Source: Lepidodermella squamata (lineage: Eukaryota > Gastrotricha). Taken from it: DNA of 64,000 bases. The notes beneath the pieces were generated by a model that saw nothing but the letters and a program-made list of their open reading frames with translations, was not told the DNA's origin and searched no databases. Position numbers and translations under genes: made by a program. This document shows positions 23,685-34,796 of this stretch, piece by piece; position 1 is the stretch's first letter, and the number at the start of each line of letters is the position of its first letter. The stretch is taken from assembly GCA_047495785.1 (NCBI GenBank), contig JBLDXI010000060.1, forward strand, positions 1-64,000, given 5' to 3'.

Positions 23685-26600
23685 TGACGAAATTGCGAAA
23701 TTGTGAAGATATTCTTTATTGAGCAGTGTTGAAGGTTCTATGATAAAATGAACTGATATTGGCTTGATATCATAAAATAAAACCAATGATTTTTATTACC
23801 ACTGTCGGCCTGCGGCCATCGACAGTTGACGGGGAACTCCGTGACTTTGTCAAGCACGCGGGCGCGTCTGACATTAAACATGCATAACCTACGTATAATT
23901 TTTTCGTGCACACCCATGATCCATGATGGTTGACTTGGCATTAGGGTCCATATCACGCATCTTATCAAGTTACGTAGTAGCCCGGGCTATTATTTGAGAT
24001 GGGCTTGCAAGTCAATGTATCGTTTTCAGGAAGCTTCAATTCAGGATGAGCTACAAATCACGAATGTGCAAGTATATGAACATTTACGTGTTAGTCACAT
24101 TTGCTTACTCAGTAAAAGTAGAGCGCATACGTAGCGTAGGGGTTTTTACCAAACGTGAGCGGGTCAGGGGCCAGGGAACGTGCTACCACCGCTAGTCGCA
24201 GGCCAGAAGTTGCCATGTCACACAAGCCGAAAAACAGTACGAATTGCATGTGCCCGGGAGACTTTTCATAGGAGGATTGAAAACAGGTGAAAACATTGAA
24301 AACAGACGACTGATGACGCCATTTCACAAGAGTTAGCATGTTGTTAGCATGCGCCGAAGTCGCGCGCACAACTGCACGCAGCATGCAGTGGCAACACTGC
24401 ACATTTTCTACTGGCACACCTTAATCCTGCTGAAAATGGGGTTTATTTTTTTATCACTCCCTGCTGATGCCTTTTGACGACCTGTGGACCGACTGAACGA
24501 CTCGCGACAACAAGAGTTCCCCGTCACTCTCATTTTTATTGATACTTACTAATCCTCCTTACACAAACATACACACCTGCGGCAATCTTGAACACGCCTT
24601 TTAATCTTCAGTAATAAGAATAAGCAATAATCGATGGTTGTGAGACAGTTAGTCTGTTTTTTTTACGTACACCACTATCCTCGTTGACGACACACCTAAC
24701 AACGGAATACAGCTTGCATCGGGTAACTGTGACTACCGCTATCCTTTTTTAGGTACCCCACTATCCTCCTTGACGACCGACAGACCGACCGACCGAACAC
24801 GACCTACGACAACGGGAGTTCCCCGTCATACGTGGTTTATTTCTCTTTTTGGTAATCAATAGTCCATCCAACTACAGGGTGCATCTGTGAAAGTGGCTGA
24901 AATGATTATACTAAGTACAGCACTTTTCAGCTATATTTGCAGCTGACCCACTTTCGCGAATTTTTTTTGTCCGCGTAACACGATTTCAGTTAGCAATAAA
25001 ACAGCTTTGCATCGTAAAGGCTGATACCCTGAGCGACAATTTCGGGCCTTTTAACTGCCTCAATCAAAAAAACTAAATATGCAAATTAGCGAGAGTTTGT
25101 CTGTGAACAGTATTCTGTCAAAAGTCTAGTTTTTTGCCGAGCTGGACAGTTTTTCCGAGTGGTTTTCCGCGGTGAGAGTTTTTCTGGTGAGAGATGGTTT
25201 CTACCTTGCTGTCACTTGCTCATCGCTAATAGAACTTTCACTTGGGGCCATTTGTACTTCACATTCACTATTAACAATGCGGCTTTCACTCTCTGCTTTA
25301 AAAAAGACAGTTTTACCCTTCCGTCGATGCAAAGTATCATTTTATTCATCAAAACTGATCAATAGAAAAAATTGAAAAATTGTCAAGTTAATAGTGTTTC
25401 ACGAGACGCCATGATCGAACAACGGCTGAGACTGATGCAGAAACCGCCACTGGAGCAGGTCAGACGAAACTATAGAAATTGATTGAAATTAATAATTGAA
25501 ATTAATTAAACACGAAAATACCTTGTTAATTGTTCATCGATATTACCGTTACGAATTGTTGACCGGCTCGTTAAGTCTGGTTCGACAGCTAAATCGAATC
25601 GCGGGACAAACCTTTGAAAATTGCGGGTAAATTAAAGAAAATCGAATTAATATCAAAATTACCTTGAAAATTCGATAATTATCTGACTTGTTCAAATTGC
25701 ATGGTCGACACACCTGGTAGCAAGGCGGCGGGGATTGATGAAGCTCAAACTGCGAAATTGAGGCCGGAAGAAAAATTCTTACTAAATAGGACATAGGAAC
25801 TGATGTTTTGAAATTTAAAACAAAAATAAGATGATTGGAATGAAGCAAAAAGCCACATTTTTGAAGCATGGCGTGATTACGCAACACCCTGAGGCTTGTG
25901 TGCACAACAATCGAGCGCCATAATAACAATGATTTTGCCCTATTTCAGCTTTTATTTAGAACGACAATTTTCAGTCATTAAAAATTTGGCTTTTACGAAA
26001 TATCTAAATTATCGAATTTTGCTGGCATTCTTATATTCTTGATGGTTCAGGCTGAAAACGATAAAAATTCGGTTATTTTCAGGATCCAGGTAAAATAATT
26101 AGGAAAAATTAGGAAAAATCGTGGAAAAACGAGACATTTTATGATAAATAAAAACAGTTTGATCCCGAAAGGTAGAAGGCAGTTTTTCGAACCAGGGAAT
26201 TTTCCGCAATGAAAACTAGACGTCGAGCCATCAAATTTCGTTCACTTTCGTTCACTATATTTCTCACTTCGCAGTGAAAATAAATAAAAGTCGAAAGTTT
26301 TTCAACTGCGCGACGAAGAAATATTTCACATGGAAGTTAACTTCGGGTCGCAAAAAAAATGCCGCGAATTTCCCAAGTTTCATGAAAAAACTGTGTCAAT
26401 TTCGCGAAATGACTGCGGATTCCTGCTTTAACTTCCAGTTTTTTCCAAAAACTGCAGTAAGTTTTGAAAAAATGTGAAAAATGACAGTAAACGGCGTTTT
26501 CAGGCAGTTTCCTGCAATTCCCACTGGAACTTCGCAGTATTTCGCAAAAAACGTGCACTTGCTGCTCAGGGTAATTAGATGATTCACTCATTGTTAAATA

Positions 26601-27010
26601 GAGTTTGAAGAAATCGAAGGGGCCGAAGAGCTCGTTGAATTTCCAAAACTGATGAAAGTTGAGTCAAAATTCGTCTTAGGAAGCTATACTTATGTGTGCT
26701 TGAGAAGAAGGCGAGTCTGCTGGTTCTGCCTCCAAGGTGATGGTGGTCCTACCGTAAATTGTGATCGATTTTCGAACAACGTTAAAGTGTTATCTGCTCT
26801 AGATGAGGAAAAAATGACAAACAACATCCAGCCAATTTTTTGTCAAACTTTGCTGACATTTCTGAACACGCGATAGGACACGAAAGTAGGAACTCTATAA
26901 TAGCTGCGACCGCGGCCAAACTGAGTCAAGTTAGGAGAAATTGAGTAAAGATTAGCACCCATTAATTTCAAGGTTACAGCGCTATCGGATACATGTTACC
27001 TGTTTGAATC
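23685..27010. other. Long non-coding stretch with short dispersed repeats
   Basis: No convincing gene. Positions 23802-23842 are an inverted copy of the repeat at 318-357. Its core AGTTCCCCGTCA recurs at 24507-24526 and 24823-24840. The segments around 24660-24700 and 24745-24790 are diverged duplicates of each other (CACTATCCTC..TTGACGAC). A minus-strand 126-codon ORF at 25549-25929 has no domain features and is not called. Confidence 0.45.
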
Positions 27011-29393
27011 GGTGTTACTTCATACAGGGTATTTCAAACAGTGATAATTTCATACAGTGATAGTTTCATACATTTTTACATTAAATCGTGACTATTTCAT
27101 ACAGTGTCAATCTGGACAATGATTTTTCGTAAATATCAGTGGAAATCGTGATTATTTCGTACAAAACAAGGATTATTGATTTTAACTCATGAAATCGTGA
27201 TAATTTCATACCGAAAAGGCGGGAGATGTAAATGAAACGCGTGTTAAACGAGCTATAAAGCGGCTCAGGAACCATAATCCAGCTTAATACCTCTTAATTG
27301 CTACTTACTCGCTACCATGCTTTTCTCAATCTTACGGCATTTACTGTCTTTGTTTATCGTATGCGACGTATGCGGTAAGGATTGCCCCACTGAGCGCGGC
27401 TTGAAGATTCACAAGACGAAGATGCATCCAGGTAAATAGCCGGCCCAATGAGTAAAATTTGTAGCTAATAAGTCGCTGTATAGTAGGAAAAGCCACACCG
27501 GCGTCTACATCTTCTACGCCGGCAATGAGCCGCCAAACTTCAGTTGCAATGGAGTTCGAGGACTCTATTCCCATGGCCTCATCCTTAGTCTCTTCATTCT
27601 CACAGAACGATTTCACCTTCAACATGAACAACTCGTTCATGCCAAGCGTCTCGTCTACTCCTGCCCGCCTCGCCGCCCCTGATCAAACCATGTTCCAGCC
27701 AATGTTTCAACAGTTCGCTCAGTTCATGAGATGGATGCAGCCAACTGCGGCTATGCAAGCTCCGCCTCCGCCGCCACCGGTGCCGGCTACCTCATCTGCT
27801 ACTCAAGCTACTCAAGCCGCTCTGGCGAAGAAAAAGCCTGAAGAGATTCCCAATTACTTCATAGGCAGTACTCGCGGCAACAAGGTATGGTTCAGCAAGG
27901 GTCACCTCTACAACTGGATCGATGATCGATGTGGTTTCCGCTGCATGCGTTGTTCGAAAGCTGGTTTGGTCTTGAATGCTGATGGGACGGAAGTCGTCGG
28001 AGTTGAAGGTCGTCACGATGATGTTCCGAACTACTACGCCGGCCTGAGCTATGCCGTTATGTACTGGATAAAATCGGCGATCAGAACAGAAAAAGGCAAG
28101 TCTGTTCACGATGTATACAACGACAAGGTCGGGAAGATGTTGGACTTTGGCGAATATCATGGTTTAGAACGGTCGAAACTAGTCACTGCTATTCCTTGCT
28201 ACGAGAATTGCAAGCGGACGCTTTACCAGCACTTCGATCGCTGTCAACCGAAGAAGCCGAAAACCGTCGCCAAATGGTTCGATCAGCTTAGCTCAGGAGC
28301 CGAGAAGGTCAACCAGTATCGCTTCAACAGCCGCAACCAGCTCTTCCTTCGCCATTTCGAGATCGTTCGGAATATCAAGGTTCCCGGAGCATTCGCTGTT
28401 TACGCGACCGATGCTGGTTTGATTCGGATGGCTCAGTCAACTAGGACGTTCGTAGATGGCACCTTCAAATGCGTGCCAATTATCTTTTACCAACTACTCG
28501 TATTCTTGACTCTGTTGAAGGACAAATTTGCGGTTGCAGCGTGCTACGTCCTCATGACGAACAAGTCTCAAGAATTGTACGTCAAGGTCTTCCAGTACCT
28601 CAAAGGCGAGATGCTCAATCTAGTTCCATCAATCACGCAACCGCTAACAACTTGCGACTATGAACTTTATGAACTTTATGAACTGCAACTTTATGAACTG
28701 GTTTAAAGTTGTAACCGAGGAGAGATTTTGTGTTTATCGAAAGGAATTTCGCACTAACAACTTTGCAGAAGGCAACAACAACAAGATTAACACGAAGGTT
28801 GGAGTGAGTCACCCTAATGTCTGGCGCTTTTCGAATTCTATGCTCGAGCTAGAAAACGATTCTCGAGTTGTTATCGACCAAATCACCGCAAACACCTACA
28901 AGCCGGCTAGCTCCGGAATCAAGCTTTATGCAAAAATATCGAACTTGATCAAGCTGCGCTGGGACGAGTTCGATTGTTCGAACAAGCTTACTCCAATTGA
29001 GTTCTTGGATGCGGTTTCCGATGCGCTTTCTCAACTCAAGGAGAAGAAGCCAAAGGCGAAAGAAGACTTTCGCGAACTGGCCCCTTTGGACTTTGTTGAT
29101 CCTGAGGGTGAAAGTGAAGATGATAATAATGGTGATAAAGATGATGATTAACGGTTAAATCTGTTTTCGGGTTGTAGAGAAAATAAAGTATGAAATTATC
29201 ACGATTTTCGTTGGTAGAAGAATAAAGTATGAAATTATCACGATTTTCGTTGGTATTTGTTTTCGTATGAGAAAGTCACGAAAAAATCAGAAAAATGTCA
29301 TGAAAATATCACGAAAATAATGTACGAGTTACTACTGGTTTTGTATGAAATTATCACTGTATGAAGTACCCTGTATGAACTAACACTTTTCCC
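27011..29393 (+). mobile_element. MULE-type DNA transposon with subterminal repeats (internally deleted)
   Basis: Terminal inverted repeats of about 45 bp match between the left end (about 27011-27055) and the complement of the right end (about 29345-29393), sharing TTCATACAGGGTA and AGTGATAATTTCATAC. Subterminal copies of the AATCGTGATAATTTC motif follow inside both ends, and a 38-bp block is duplicated at about 29179-29254. It encloses a transposase gene. A clear target-site duplication could not be assigned. Confidence 0.75.
27317..29151 (+). pseudogene. MULE transposase with C2H2 and FLYWCH-like fingers, internal deletion
   Basis: Exon 1 (27317-27431) encodes a C2H2 finger (CDVCGKDCPTERG..H..H). 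Exon 2 from 27487 adds a Pro-rich linker, a FLYWCH-like zinc-binding region (about 27850-28020) and the start of a MULE transposase domain (VDGTFKCVP, first catalytic Asp) with the following strands. At 28659-28698 the protein is interrupted by four short repeats of ATGAACTT, after which a second ORF (28660-29151, acidic C-terminus) gives the far end. The region carrying the second Asp and the Glu of the catalytic triad is missing, so the copy is inactive. It should bind element ends through the zinc fingers if made. Confidence 0.72.
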
Positions 29394-29916
29394 CTGTTTC
29401 GATCAAGTAGCTCGCAATAATCCCAATTAACATCGATTTCAGGATTTGCGAAATGAGGTCAGAAATAGCTTGATATTTCTGGAAAATTGATTGCAATGCC
29501 TCGCAGATTATTTTCGCAAAATTCGCTGTATTTTAGTTGTTGAAAATAGCCTTTACAATTGTGCTCCATTTCAACGCTTCAGCTATTTTCTGGAAGTTTT
29601 TGTCACCCATAATTTGCTACTTATTTGCTACTAATTTGCAACTTATTGGCAGGAGCAGTCTTATAGGACTCGAAATAAAATTTACGTGTACTATTAATGA
29701 AATTTACCCCACATTGTAGATGATTGCAACCAAGATTGAGCCTTTTTCATCTCGGATGACACAGAAAAATTGAAAAGCAGCATTAACAGGATATCAAGTG
29801 CGGCAATGCGCAGTACTCCATATAGAAGCGTACTAAGTGCGAATGACATTTTATTGCTACGATTACGGCCACTCTAACAGATACACCCTGTAGCTTATAG
29901 CCAGCTCTTCTCAGCG
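29394..29916. other. Non-coding stretch
   Basis: AT-rich spacer between the MULE element and the 3' end of a Cys-loop receptor gene. No features seen. Confidence 0.4.
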
Positions 29917-31106
29917 TCAATGCAACATGCGCGCAAAAAGGATCGAGTCAACGATCAGTAACATCGTCCCATCAATTCCATAGATTATTGCGTCCAGAAC
30001 TCGGATGACCCTAACCCCTGCCAGGTACTCGGGGCCCCAGAACAGCTTTCGTCGACACCACGACTTGGTTGCTAAACTAATAGCGGCCAATGAGTAGAAT
30101 GATAGTATGACTCCGGCTGACAGCTGAGCTGTAACGAAAATCACAGCGTAAGGTATTTTGCTCGTCTTAGGGATCATATCAACGATACTCGACTGCAGGA
30201 CAGAAAATGCGAGCAGTAGAGTGACGCAATACATTGCTCGATCGGGCGATTCGGGTTCGATGAAAAATGACCCGAACAGAAGGGCAGAGAGAGCGAAGCA
30301 CGGGAAGAAAATGTTGACAACGTAAGAGCCAGGCTTACGGCGTATTTCGATTTCGAAAAAGACCCGATCATAGGATGTATCCGCATAGGCTTCGTATGTA
30401 ACCCTTTCTGAGCCGATGCTGAAGTTCACCAGTGTCCAAACTGCTGTTGGAGAAATAAATGGAGCATCTGCAGAGTCTGTGATGCTTGAGAAGGTTTCAT
30501 TCAGTGTGATTGTTTGAACATCGATTCTTTCGTTTGACTCAAAGAGCACTGGACACTTTTGAGTATCAAAAGGAAACTTTTCGAGGCTGAAAAACGGTTA
30601 TTGGTTTTACAAGAAAAAAAGGGAATTGAGCATTACTCAAGCAAGCAGAAAGTGGATAGGCTGACGCTTGTTACCATGCTAACGAATCCAGAACTATAGA
30701 ACGCAAAACCAGCACAATTCTCGTATGGTTCTTTCATCGACATGTCAGAATCTGCGTTGATAAGGAAGAGGGAAGGTCTCCAGGTTTCAGAGGTATCAAC
30801 TCGAAATTGCTGAGTGCCAGCCCAATCTTGAGGGTCCCAACTAACACATGGGTGTTGGTAGTTGATCGAAAATATAAGCAGAGTGTTGAGTCTCTCTTCG
30901 CGTTCATCGAGTTGCCGCAAACGAATTGGGTTGAACACAATATTTATCTCTATTGCATCGCCGCCACGTTTTACTGGCCTTGCATCCGTTAGAATGCCGC
31001 AACTATTCGCAAAGTGTTGCTTTAATAACCCTTCATGCGGCCAAAATGCGGCCTCTGACATTACAGCATCTACAACTATCAACATCAAAAGCGGGTGAGG
31101 AAGCAT
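29917..31106 (-). CDS. Cys-loop ligand-gated ion channel subunit, second paralog
   Basis: Two exons (31106-30637, 30586-29917; 49-nt intron at the same place as its paralog) give 379 aa. Signal peptide, ligand-binding domain with WDPQDWAG, 13-residue Cys-loop (FPFDTQKC) over the splice junction, M1 (KPGSYVV), M2 (YCVTLLLAFSVLQSS), M3, an M3-M4 loop of about 30 residues, and M4 ending at the C-terminus. It shares most residues with the protein at 19483-20671, and differences concentrate in the loops around the binding site and M3-M4. No vicinal Cys pair is present. Gene C starts its 3' end 0.33 kb upstream in the same orientation. Such subunits form pentamers, and the two paralogs might co-assemble (inference). 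Confidence 0.88.
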
Positions 31107-31437
31107 AATATTTGATTCGACTGCATTTTTTCAGTAAATTCTCTTCAAGAAGTCGGATTATGTAATGTCAACATCGTTAGTTAAACACTCCCACATACGA
31201 TTCACTGTTCGATAAACGAGTGTTTGCTCATTCAGACAGGCATAGACACTGTTTACTATGACAATAAATCGCATGAAAGAGCAAACAAATAACTTGAATT
31301 AATTTTCCGCGCGTTTTTTTAAATTGAGTTTCGGATTTCTATTTTCTGGAAACTCATATTCTACAGAATGCTTTATTTTAGAACATTGATAGGTAGGATG
31401 ACAGAGAAAGCCAAATGTTAACTTGGAGTCGCATCAA

Positions 31438-34185
31438 TCATATCGCCAGGATTCTGAGTCCAAACAAAAGATACATTAGCAAGGATAAAACTGCGGAATG
31501 ATTTTTATATCCACAGTTGGCGTTAGATGTGCTCCCTTGAGCTTTTTTCGTCTCTTTCCTAGAATCAGGAGAAGAAAGGACAGGTGGCGCAGGTGTTGGC
31601 CCATCCATACGAACGAGATTAACCTGTCCTAGACGTGATATTCGGAGACCTGGTAATAACTCTTCGGCTTTCTCTTTCAGCCTATTAACAGCAATTTGAA
31701 CTTTGTCAGCTATTTGCTCTTCCGTTAGTTGAGTCAAACTCCTCAGAACGACGATATAATCCGCTATTATACTGCCCTTCCTGAATCGAACTATAGTGAC
31801 ACTGGTTATAGTCCAGCCATTAGCTGAAGCGGCTTGATTCATAATCTTTTGGATGCCGGGTGATATGTAAGCTGCAAGAGCTTGGAAAACAGCTGAATTC
31901 GGATCATTCAAAGACGGATCCCAAGGATCACTGATAATGTCAAGCCAAATATCAGGTATCGTCAAATTATCCCCAGTTAGGCTCAAATTCATAAAGAGCT
32001 CGTATGTGAACGGCAAAGCTGGGTAAGGATCCGCTGTATTCGTCCGAACGGTCGGTGTTGACGTTACGGAATTTATAGTCAACGTCGCGTTGCATTTCGA
32101 ATTGGCACCGCTGTAGTAATACTTGGATCGATAAAAGTAAATTGGAGGAGTGTCATCTGCAAGATTGATTGGTAAATCCGCTGCAACGCCATATCGCAGT
32201 CTCGAGGGGATACAGTTGAAATCAGGAACGTAAGTTTGAAGGATCGGCATAGCATTGTCGGCTCGTTGGATGAAAATGAAGAACATATTTCCAGCTTTTT
32301 CAATGATTACAACTTCAGGCTTGAATTGAAACGCCGTAGACGTAGCTATGACTGTTTTAGAATTCGTAGCTGGGTCCCGGGCGTAGAGAACCATTTGCTT
32401 CGAGCTCAGGTCAAATCGCAGAGATATTCCGAAGAAATTCCTTTCGTCAACATTGAAGGGCTTGTTTTTGAAATCACCATTCGCGAGATCAAGGGTCGCA
32501 TTCTCGGCGACTACGAAAAATTCAATAGAACCGGCGCTTCCTTCGACGTAGACGAGAAATTCAATGCGCCAATCTTTCGTTGAGTCGAGCAGCTTTAAAA
32601 ACTCGCTATCATAAAAACAAGGTTAGAAAATCTGAATGTAAATATACCGTGTATGCCCAGGCCGAGCCTTGATGGCCTACAAATGCGAGTCTAATCGATA
32701 ACCCCGCTTCAGTTTGCGTTGCAGCCCCTCGAAGGTAGAGTTTATCTTTCGTTATAAATGCAATCCAAATAAATGTCAAAATTCAATTAAAAATGAAACT
32801 CACGGCTGTTTGAAATGCTAATCGATCTTGAGGAATCGTATTGCCAAACAGCGCTTTGAATACCTTTCATCAATGGTGACACGGAAGATATCGCTGAGAA
32901 ATAAGAAAAGATGCATAATCCATAACAAGAAAGTGTAGCTTCTCACTCATCATGCACTGCTGATACAGCAGTTCGGCCGATTTTTCGTCGACGTGCGCAA
33001 TGTTGAAGAAACTGAGACACGCAATTCTTGCATTTGGACTTCCGGTTTCACCCGTGTTCCTGATTTGAACAAAAATTGTTTCCCAGCGTTAGATTCATAA
33101 GCCCTAACCTATGACCAATATAAATATCGGAAGTAAGAGAAGAGTTGAGGCTCCAGTCGCTGACAACAGAGCTAAAGGCTGTGTATGATACAGTTCCGCC
33201 TGCCGTGTTGATAACGGCTAGTTTTTTGCTGACTACAACTAGCAGGCAAAACGTCCAAGAATTAGGTTCTTTTAGCGGGACACTATAGAAGTCATTGTAT
33301 CGGTGGATAATGAGCTGCTTGGAATCATATCTGACAGCAACATTGTTAAGCCCTGAATTGTCGATACTAATAAGCCAACCGGGCCATGTTGCTTTGAACA
33401 GAAAACCCATCGACCAGTTTTTGCCGCCGATCCCACCAAATTTACTTGCATAGACATAGTCTGAATCTTTGTTGCTGAGAATCAGCCCAGTCATAGGGAA
33501 GTTTCCGGTCGGAGCTTCAAAACTCATGCTTCCTGAAACGTTCAAGTCGAGTGAATCTCCAGAGGGTGTACTGAAGTTAGTATCGTAGGTGAGCGGCCAA
33601 TACCCGGAGATGGACGCAGGGCTGTACACTGATTGCTCGCCACAGGTTGAGTTTCTAAGGCCTGGTAGCCATTCCCCGTTCAAGCAAGTCAGCTCTCTGT
33701 AGAAACCGTTCTTGCAAATTGGGCGAAGCAAGGTTAGGTGAGGCTTGTTGGTAGTCTGAGCCGGGTACACACCACTCCACGTACCTGAGGAGGAACTGAC
33801 TAGATTGCCAGTTGTATTGGCCTGACCACCCCCTCTACAGCTAGCATTAAACACTCCAACGTTCTCTAAACTCTCAGAAAATAGTAGGATAAATGAATAT
33901 TCGAAGTTTTTTACTGAATTCGCTGCAAACAGGTACTTTTTGAGACCATTTCCGGTTATCTATGCATCTTAGAGCACTTGTGCTAGGCGAAGAAGAGCAG
34001 CTAAGCAAAATCTCAATTCCGACGTAGAACGACGTGTTGCTGGCCACATTGAATGGCTTACTGCTGAACCGTAAATCTGTGCTGTAAACACCTGACATCA
34101 GTGGCTCATCCAGCGCTGGCCATTGGCATAGCTCAACAGCGGAGGATGAGCTAGCGATGAGTAGCAAGCACATAAAGCAAATCAT
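31438..34185 (-). CDS. Sushi-LamG-SEA surface protein, gene C
   Basis: Six exons (34185-33915, 33865-33109, 33059-32947, 32893-32804, 32745-32648, 32601-31438) join in phase to 830 aa. Signal peptide (MICFMCLLLIASSSSA), sushi-like module with ELCQW and NRKW, a second Cys module (ELTCLNGEWLPG), LamG-like domain 1 (GYWPL start), a Cys linker, LamG-like domain 2 (VYVEGSAGSIEFFV), a short Thr-rich linker, a SEA domain (about 32000-31650) with RKGSII and LRSLTQLTE, and a hydrophobic GPI-type tail. It lacks the long mucin stretch of gene B. The 58-nt intron 32746-32803 is not a multiple of three, unlike those of A, B and E. Gene D is its closest relative. Confidence 0.8.
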
Positions 34186-34796
34186 TGTGTTCTTATTCCA
34201 AAACAGAATAAATAACGCGCGATATATCCGCGCGGCTCGGAGTTCGGTTCTTCATATAGATTGAAGAATAAACAATCAATTTTTCAAAATTTAACGACCG
34301 AAGATATTTTAAGAGCGGAAGGCTAACCTGGAAAGTGTATGCCTATCGTGAGCGGCTTCATCATAGAGCTACTTTCTGATAACAATCTGTTTTGCTTATT
34401 TCTGACTTTTTAATAAGCTTCACGTCAACATCTGAGCTTCAGTTTAATACAAGTAATAAAAATTATCGAAAATGCAATTTATTGCCAGCGCAAGCTTTAT
34501 CTAAGACTGGAGTTAATAAAATTTGAATTGAGCCGAGATAAACAAATTAGTAATACGTTATACGGTATGAAAAAAGCATACTTACGTGTTATAGAATAAC
34601 GCGCAATCAGGAAAAATATTAGGAAAACCGAGAAAACTCGATGGTATATTATTCGGTGATTTTTCGTGCATTTCCCTGTTTATAGTCACTTCTATCCGAT
34701 TTTATCTTGACCGCTGATTTTCTATCTCTCTATATGGCTATTTTCAATCTTCTCAAAAGATTCCATTAACTTGCCCAAGAGTTTGTTCGATAGGAG
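34186..34796. other. Bidirectional upstream region
   Basis: The 611 bp separate the starts of gene C (minus) and the tyrosine kinase gene (plus) and should contain both promoters. It is AT-rich. No specific motif assigned. Confidence 0.4.

Noticed and set aside
25549-25929. 126-codon minus-strand ORF
   Set aside because: No recognisable motif, no phase-compatible neighbours, and composition like the surrounding non-coding DNA.
26274-26591. Overlapping ORFs on both strands
   Set aside because: They arise from a quasi-palindromic AAACTGC/CGCGAA-rich patch with no protein-like features.
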